A stretch of DNA of 8,589 nt from Blastocatellia bacterium (GTDB lineage Bacteria > Acidobacteriota > Blastocatellia > Pyrinomonadales > Pyrinomonadaceae). Both the position numbers and the translations under genes were made by a program. Below, piece by piece: positions 6,044 to 8,589 of the stretch (position 1 is its first letter; every line of letters starts with the position of its first letter). The stretch covers positions 59,715-68,303 of the forward strand of contig DNND01000013.1 in assembly GCA_003488005.1 (NCBI GenBank), read 5' to 3'. Under the pieces are notes generated by a model, which made no database searches, was not told where the DNA came from, and saw only the letters and a program-made list of their open reading frames with translations.

Positions 6044-7150
6044 ATGCCTGTTTTAGTCAAACGTCTGCTCGCCGCCCTCGTCATCGTCCTGCTGCTGATC
6101 GCCCTGAATGCTTACATGAGCGAGGCAGGACTTTTTGGCTTTGGCGTGCCACCTTACTACGCTCGCGTGATCATGCTGGCGGGCATCAACATCATTCTCG
6201 CCGTTTCGCTTAACCTCATCACAGGTTTCACCGGACAGTTTTCGATCGGTCATGCTGGCTTCATGGCTGTGGGCGCTTACAGCTCGGCCTACCTTACGGT
6301 CTACTACGCCCAGGCATGGGAACGCTCGCTGGGTGCAATCGTCGGCGGCAGCCTGGCCCATGCGCTGATTTTCCTGCTGGCAATTCTGGTCGGCGCGATT
6401 GTCGCAGCAGTTGCCGGTTTGATCGTGGGCATTCCCTCCTTGCGGCTGCGCGGAGATTATCTTGCTATCGTAACCCTGGGCTTCGCCGAGATCATTCGCA
6501 TTGTCATTCTCAACATCGACAAAGTAGGCGGCGCGACCGGCTTCACTGTTCCGGCTTATACAAACTTTCTCTGGGTGGGCACGTTTGTGGTAATCACGAT
6601 CGTTATCGTCTACAACATCGTGCATTCGGACATTGGCCGCGCTCTGGTTTCAATTCGCGAGGATGAACTCGCCGCCGAAGCGATGGGCATCAACACGACG
6701 CACTACAAAGTGTTGGCATTTGTAATCAGCTCGGCGCTGGCTGGCATGGCTGGAGTTTTGTTCGGACACTACACCTCGTTCCTGAGCACGAACGATTTTC
6801 AGTTTATTCGCTCGTTTGAAATCATCATCATGATTGTGCTCGGCGGCATGGGCTCGCTGACAGGTTCGGTGTTCGGTGCAATAGTTATTACGATCATGCC
6901 GGAACTGCTGCGACAACTGCCCGGGGATCTATCGCGCTACCGCCTAGTCGTTTATTCCGCATTGCTGATCTTGATCATGCTTACGCGGCCGCAAGGCATT
7001 CTGGGCACGCGCGAATTTGGTCTCTCGTGGTTAAAGCGCGCGCGACGTCGTCCGGAAGGCGATAAGCCAGTTGGTACCGGTGGCGTGCCAATCGCTGAAC
7101 AAGAATCGCCGTCGGCAATCGACCGCGCGAAAGAGGCAAAGAACCAATGA
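6044..7150 (+). CDS. livM: Branched-chain amino acid ABC transporter permease LivM
   Basis: A 368-aa inner-membrane permease, partner of LivH. After a first membrane segment (about 5-23) it shows the family signature NLITGFTGQFSIGHAGFMAV (57-76), IPSLRLRGDYLAIVTLGFAEI (130-150), the coupling loop IGRALVSIREDELAAEAMGIN (197-217), and LGGMGSLTGSVFGA (266-279), ending in RPQGILG. The last 40 residues (about 329-368) form a charged, probably disordered cytoplasmic tail (KRARRRPEGDK... RAKEAKNQ) beyond the normal end of the fold. The ATG at 6044 starts the family homology but has no visible Shine-Dalgarno and lies 8 nt after the heptamer hairpin, so the hairpin may affect its translation. The stop codon overlaps the livG start (ATGA). 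Confidence 0.95.
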   Translation: MPVLVKRLLAALVIVLLLIALNAYMSEAGLFGFGVPPYYARVIMLAGINIILAVSLNLITGFTGQFSIGHAGFMAVGAYSSAYLTVYYAQAWERSLGAIVGGSLAHALIFLLAILVGAIVAAVAGLIVGIPSLRLRGDYLAIVTLGFAEIIRIVILNIDKVGGATGFTVPAYTNFLWVGTFVVITIVIVYNIVHSDIGRALVSIREDELAAEAMGINTTHYKVLAFVISSALAGMAGVLFGHYTSFLSTNDFQFIRSFEIIIMIVLGGMGSLTGSVFGAIVITIMPELLRQLPGDLSRYRLVVYSALLILIMLTRPQGILGTREFGLSWLKRARRRPEGDKPVGTGGVPIAEQESPSAIDRAKEAKNQ

Positions 7151-8028
7151 GCGGCGCGCCTGAACAGGACATCGTGAAAGCTACTAAAGAAGAATCTGTC
7201 GTCACCGAAGCTGCACGCGTGGTCGGCAGCCATCAGGGCCGCGCCTTCGACGTCAACGCGCGCCACGGTGATGCGCCATTGGAAACTATTAAGTGCACGA
7301 TCCAATTCGGCGGCCTGGTAGCGGTGAATGCTCTCGATATGAGCGTGCGGCGCGGCGAGATTTACGGCTTGATTGGACCAAATGGCGCCGGCAAGACAAC
7401 TGTCTTCAACTTGCTTACCGGCGTTTACAAACCAACCTCAGGCGAGATTTATTTTCAGGGCAAACGCATTGATGGTCTGCGGTCCTATGAGATTTCCCGG
7501 CGCGGCGTGTCGCGAACTTTTCAAAACATCCGGCTTTTCCCCAGCATGTCGGTGCTGGAAAATGTGATGACCGCCTGCCATCGCCACGCCAGGCAAAATC
7601 TATTCGACGCCATCATTCGTTCGCCACGTTTTGAACGCGACGAAAAAGAACATCGCGAGTTTGCCCTGGAACTGTTGGAAATTTTCGATCTCGCGCGCGT
7701 CAAGGATGAGGGTGGCACAAGTTTGCCGTACGGCAGTCAACGGCGGCTGGAGATAGTGCGCGCGCTGGCAACGCGCCCGCAATTGCTGTTGCTTGATGAG
7801 CCGGCAGCGGGCATGAACCCATCCGAGCAGGAAGATCTCATGCGCTTGATTCAACGAATCCGGGATCGTTTTTCGCTCACGATTCTGCTGGTCGAACACA
7901 ATATGAAAGTGGTGATGGGCGTTTGTGAACGGATTCAGGTTTTGGATTATGGCAAGTCAATCGCGCTGGGTTTGCCGGAAGAAATTAAGAACGATCCGAA
8001 GGTGATCGAGGCGTATCTTGGAGATTAG
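7147..8028 (+). CDS. livG: Branched-chain amino acid ABC transporter ATP-binding protein LivG
   Basis: A 293-aa cytoplasmic ATPase subunit. The ABC core is complete: Walker A GPNGAGKT (77-84), Q-loop Q126 in RTFQNIRLF, signature LPYGSQRRLEI (193-203), Walker B LLLLDEP (213-219), AAGMNPSE as in LivG proteins, and the switch His H251 in LVEHNM. The ending DPKVIEAYLGD is also typical of LivG. Before the core (which begins at about LETIKCTIQFGG, residue 45) there is a polar extension of about 44 residues that most LivG proteins lack. The ATG overlaps the livM stop in an ATGA arrangement, which supports this start; a GTG at 7219 would remove 24 residues and cannot be excluded. There is no in-frame ATG close to the core. 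The gene is followed by a 130-nt repeat-bearing gap and livF. Confidence 0.95.
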   Translation: MSGAPEQDIVKATKEESVVTEAARVVGSHQGRAFDVNARHGDAPLETIKCTIQFGGLVAVNALDMSVRRGEIYGLIGPNGAGKTTVFNLLTGVYKPTSGEIYFQGKRIDGLRSYEISRRGVSRTFQNIRLFPSMSVLENVMTACHRHARQNLFDAIIRSPRFERDEKEHREFALELLEIFDLARVKDEGGTSLPYGSQRRLEIVRALATRPQLLLLDEPAAGMNPSEQEDLMRLIQRIRDRFSLTILLVEHNMKVVMGVCERIQVLDYGKSIALGLPEEIKNDPKVIEAYLGD

Positions 8029-8142
8029 GTCTTTGGACTTTGGTCTTTGGTCTTTGGTCTTTGGTTTTTGTGCCGGCAAAGAGCAGCCAAGCAAAGTACA
8101 AGGTTGCTGAATACAAAGACCTAAGACCAAAGTCCAAAGACC
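8028..8142. repeat. Inverted pair of heptanucleotide arrays between livG and livF
   Basis: The left arm has five tandem heptamers from 8030 to 8064: TCTTTGG, ACTTTGG, then TCTTTGG three times, and a degenerate TTTTTG. The right arm (8114-8142) is the inverse series CAAAG, ACCTAAG, ACCAAAG, TCCAAAG, ACC. Segment 8028-8056 pairs with 8114-8142 at 28 of 29 positions. Inside the loop, AGCAGCC (8082-8088) can pair with GGTTGCT (8102-8108) through one wobble. The left arm begins on the last base of the livG stop codon, and the structure ends 16 nt before the livF ATG. No poly-T tract follows, so termination is not predicted. Confidence 0.88.
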
Positions 8143-8158
8143 AAAACGAATTCAGTTT

Positions 8159-8589
8159 ATGCTTACACTCGACAATGTCTCAGTAAATTACGGTGCCATC
8201 GAAGCGCTGACCGGAATCTCGATGCACGTCGAGCAGGGCGAAGTCGTGACTTTGATTGGCGCGAACGGCGCCGGCAAAACCACGACCCTGCGGACCATCA
8301 CCGGTCTGCTGCAACCACGCGCCGGCTCGATAACTTTCGAAGGCGAGGAAATCGGCGGCAAGCCAACTCATAAGCTGGTCGCGCGCGGAATCTCGATGTC
8401 GCCCGAAGGTCGCGGTGTTTTCGCAAACTTGTCGGTGCGCGAAAATCTGCGGATGGGCGCCTACCTCAGGAAGAACAAGGGCGAGATCGCGGAAGACATG
8501 GACCACGCGTTTCAAATGTTTCCCAGGCTAAGAGAACGCGAAGCACAAAAGGCCGGCACGCTTTCAGGCGGCGAACAACAGATGCTGGC
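8159..8589 (+). CDS. livF: Branched-chain amino acid ABC transporter ATP-binding protein LivF (3' end missing)
   Basis: The first 143 codons of the second ATPase subunit; the gene runs off the right edge (family length is about 235-240 aa). It starts MLTLDNVSVNYGAIEALTGIS, then has Walker A GANGAGKT (34-41), LQPRAGSITFEG, the LivF-type PEGRGVFANLSVRENLRMGAY stretch (82-102, family-typical) and the ABC signature LSGGEQQ (135-141). Walker B and the switch His lie beyond the window. The reading frame is intact throughout. The ATG at 8159 begins directly at the family homology; no Shine-Dalgarno is evident upstream (AATTCAGTTT). As fifth gene in the livK-H-M-G-F order it would form the ATPase heterodimer with LivG. 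Confidence 0.95.
   Translation, partial: MLTLDNVSVNYGAIEALTGISMHVEQGEVVTLIGANGAGKTTTLRTITGLLQPRAGSITFEGEEIGGKPTHKLVARGISMSPEGRGVFANLSVRENLRMGAYLRKNKGEIAEDMDHAFQMFPRLREREAQKAGTLSGGEQQML

Noticed and set aside
6053..6625. 190-aa minus-strand open frame antisense to livM
   Set aside because: It is rich in His, Asp, Gln and Asn, as expected from the reverse complement of a membrane-protein gene, and has no family resemblance.
7723..7743. LivG signature reads LPYGSQR instead of LSGGQ
   Set aside because: Substitutions of this type (LxYGxQRRLEI) are usual in LivG proteins and do not indicate loss of ATPase function.
8028..8142. Possible CRISPR array or intrinsic terminator at the livG-livF gap
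   Set aside because: Units are 7 nt with no spacers, so it is not a CRISPR. The stem has no following T run and livF continues downstream, so it is not a typical terminator.

Overview
The window reads like a chromosomal segment of a free-living bacterium, most plausibly an acidobacterium of the Blastocatellia/Pyrinomonadales type. That placement is an inference. It rests on moderate GC, on weak or absent Shine-Dalgarno sites before most genes, and on families of short palindromic intergenic repeats whose accidental translations (for example the SVPPAVAGG phrase and the PAIHRW phrase) I recall from predicted proteins of that group. No rRNA or marker gene is present to confirm it.

Left part (149-3211, minus strand): three co-directional genes, read right to left. 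They are a PLP-dependent aromatic-L-amino-acid decarboxylase homologue (495 aa), a small Dabb-type alpha/beta-barrel protein (96 aa), and a membrane-anchored PHP-type metallohydrolase (403 aa). A palindromic repeat lies between the first two. Whether the three act in one pathway is unknown; close spacing only suggests co-transcription.

Middle (3212-3717): a 506-base divergent intergenic region with no convincing gene. It is filled with palindromic repeat elements, followed by a possibly structured leader in front of the next operon.

Right part (3718-8589, plus strand): a branched-chain amino acid type ABC importer in canonical order: substrate-binding lipoprotein (livK-like), permeases livH and livM, ATPases livG and livF, with livF cut by the right edge. 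LivK captures the substrate outside the inner membrane, LivH/LivM form the channel and LivG/LivF hydrolyse ATP. The substrate could be Leu/Ile/Val, another amino acid, or an amide or urea-like compound.

The most unusual feature is that the livH-livM and livG-livF gaps each hold an inverted pair of tandem 7-nt repeat arrays. The two unit sequences are unrelated, but the architecture is the same. Each would fold into a hairpin of about 29-30 bp in the intercistronic mRNA. I found no evidence of a new defence, mobile or biosynthetic system; the genes are ordinary and the repeats are the part worth a second look.
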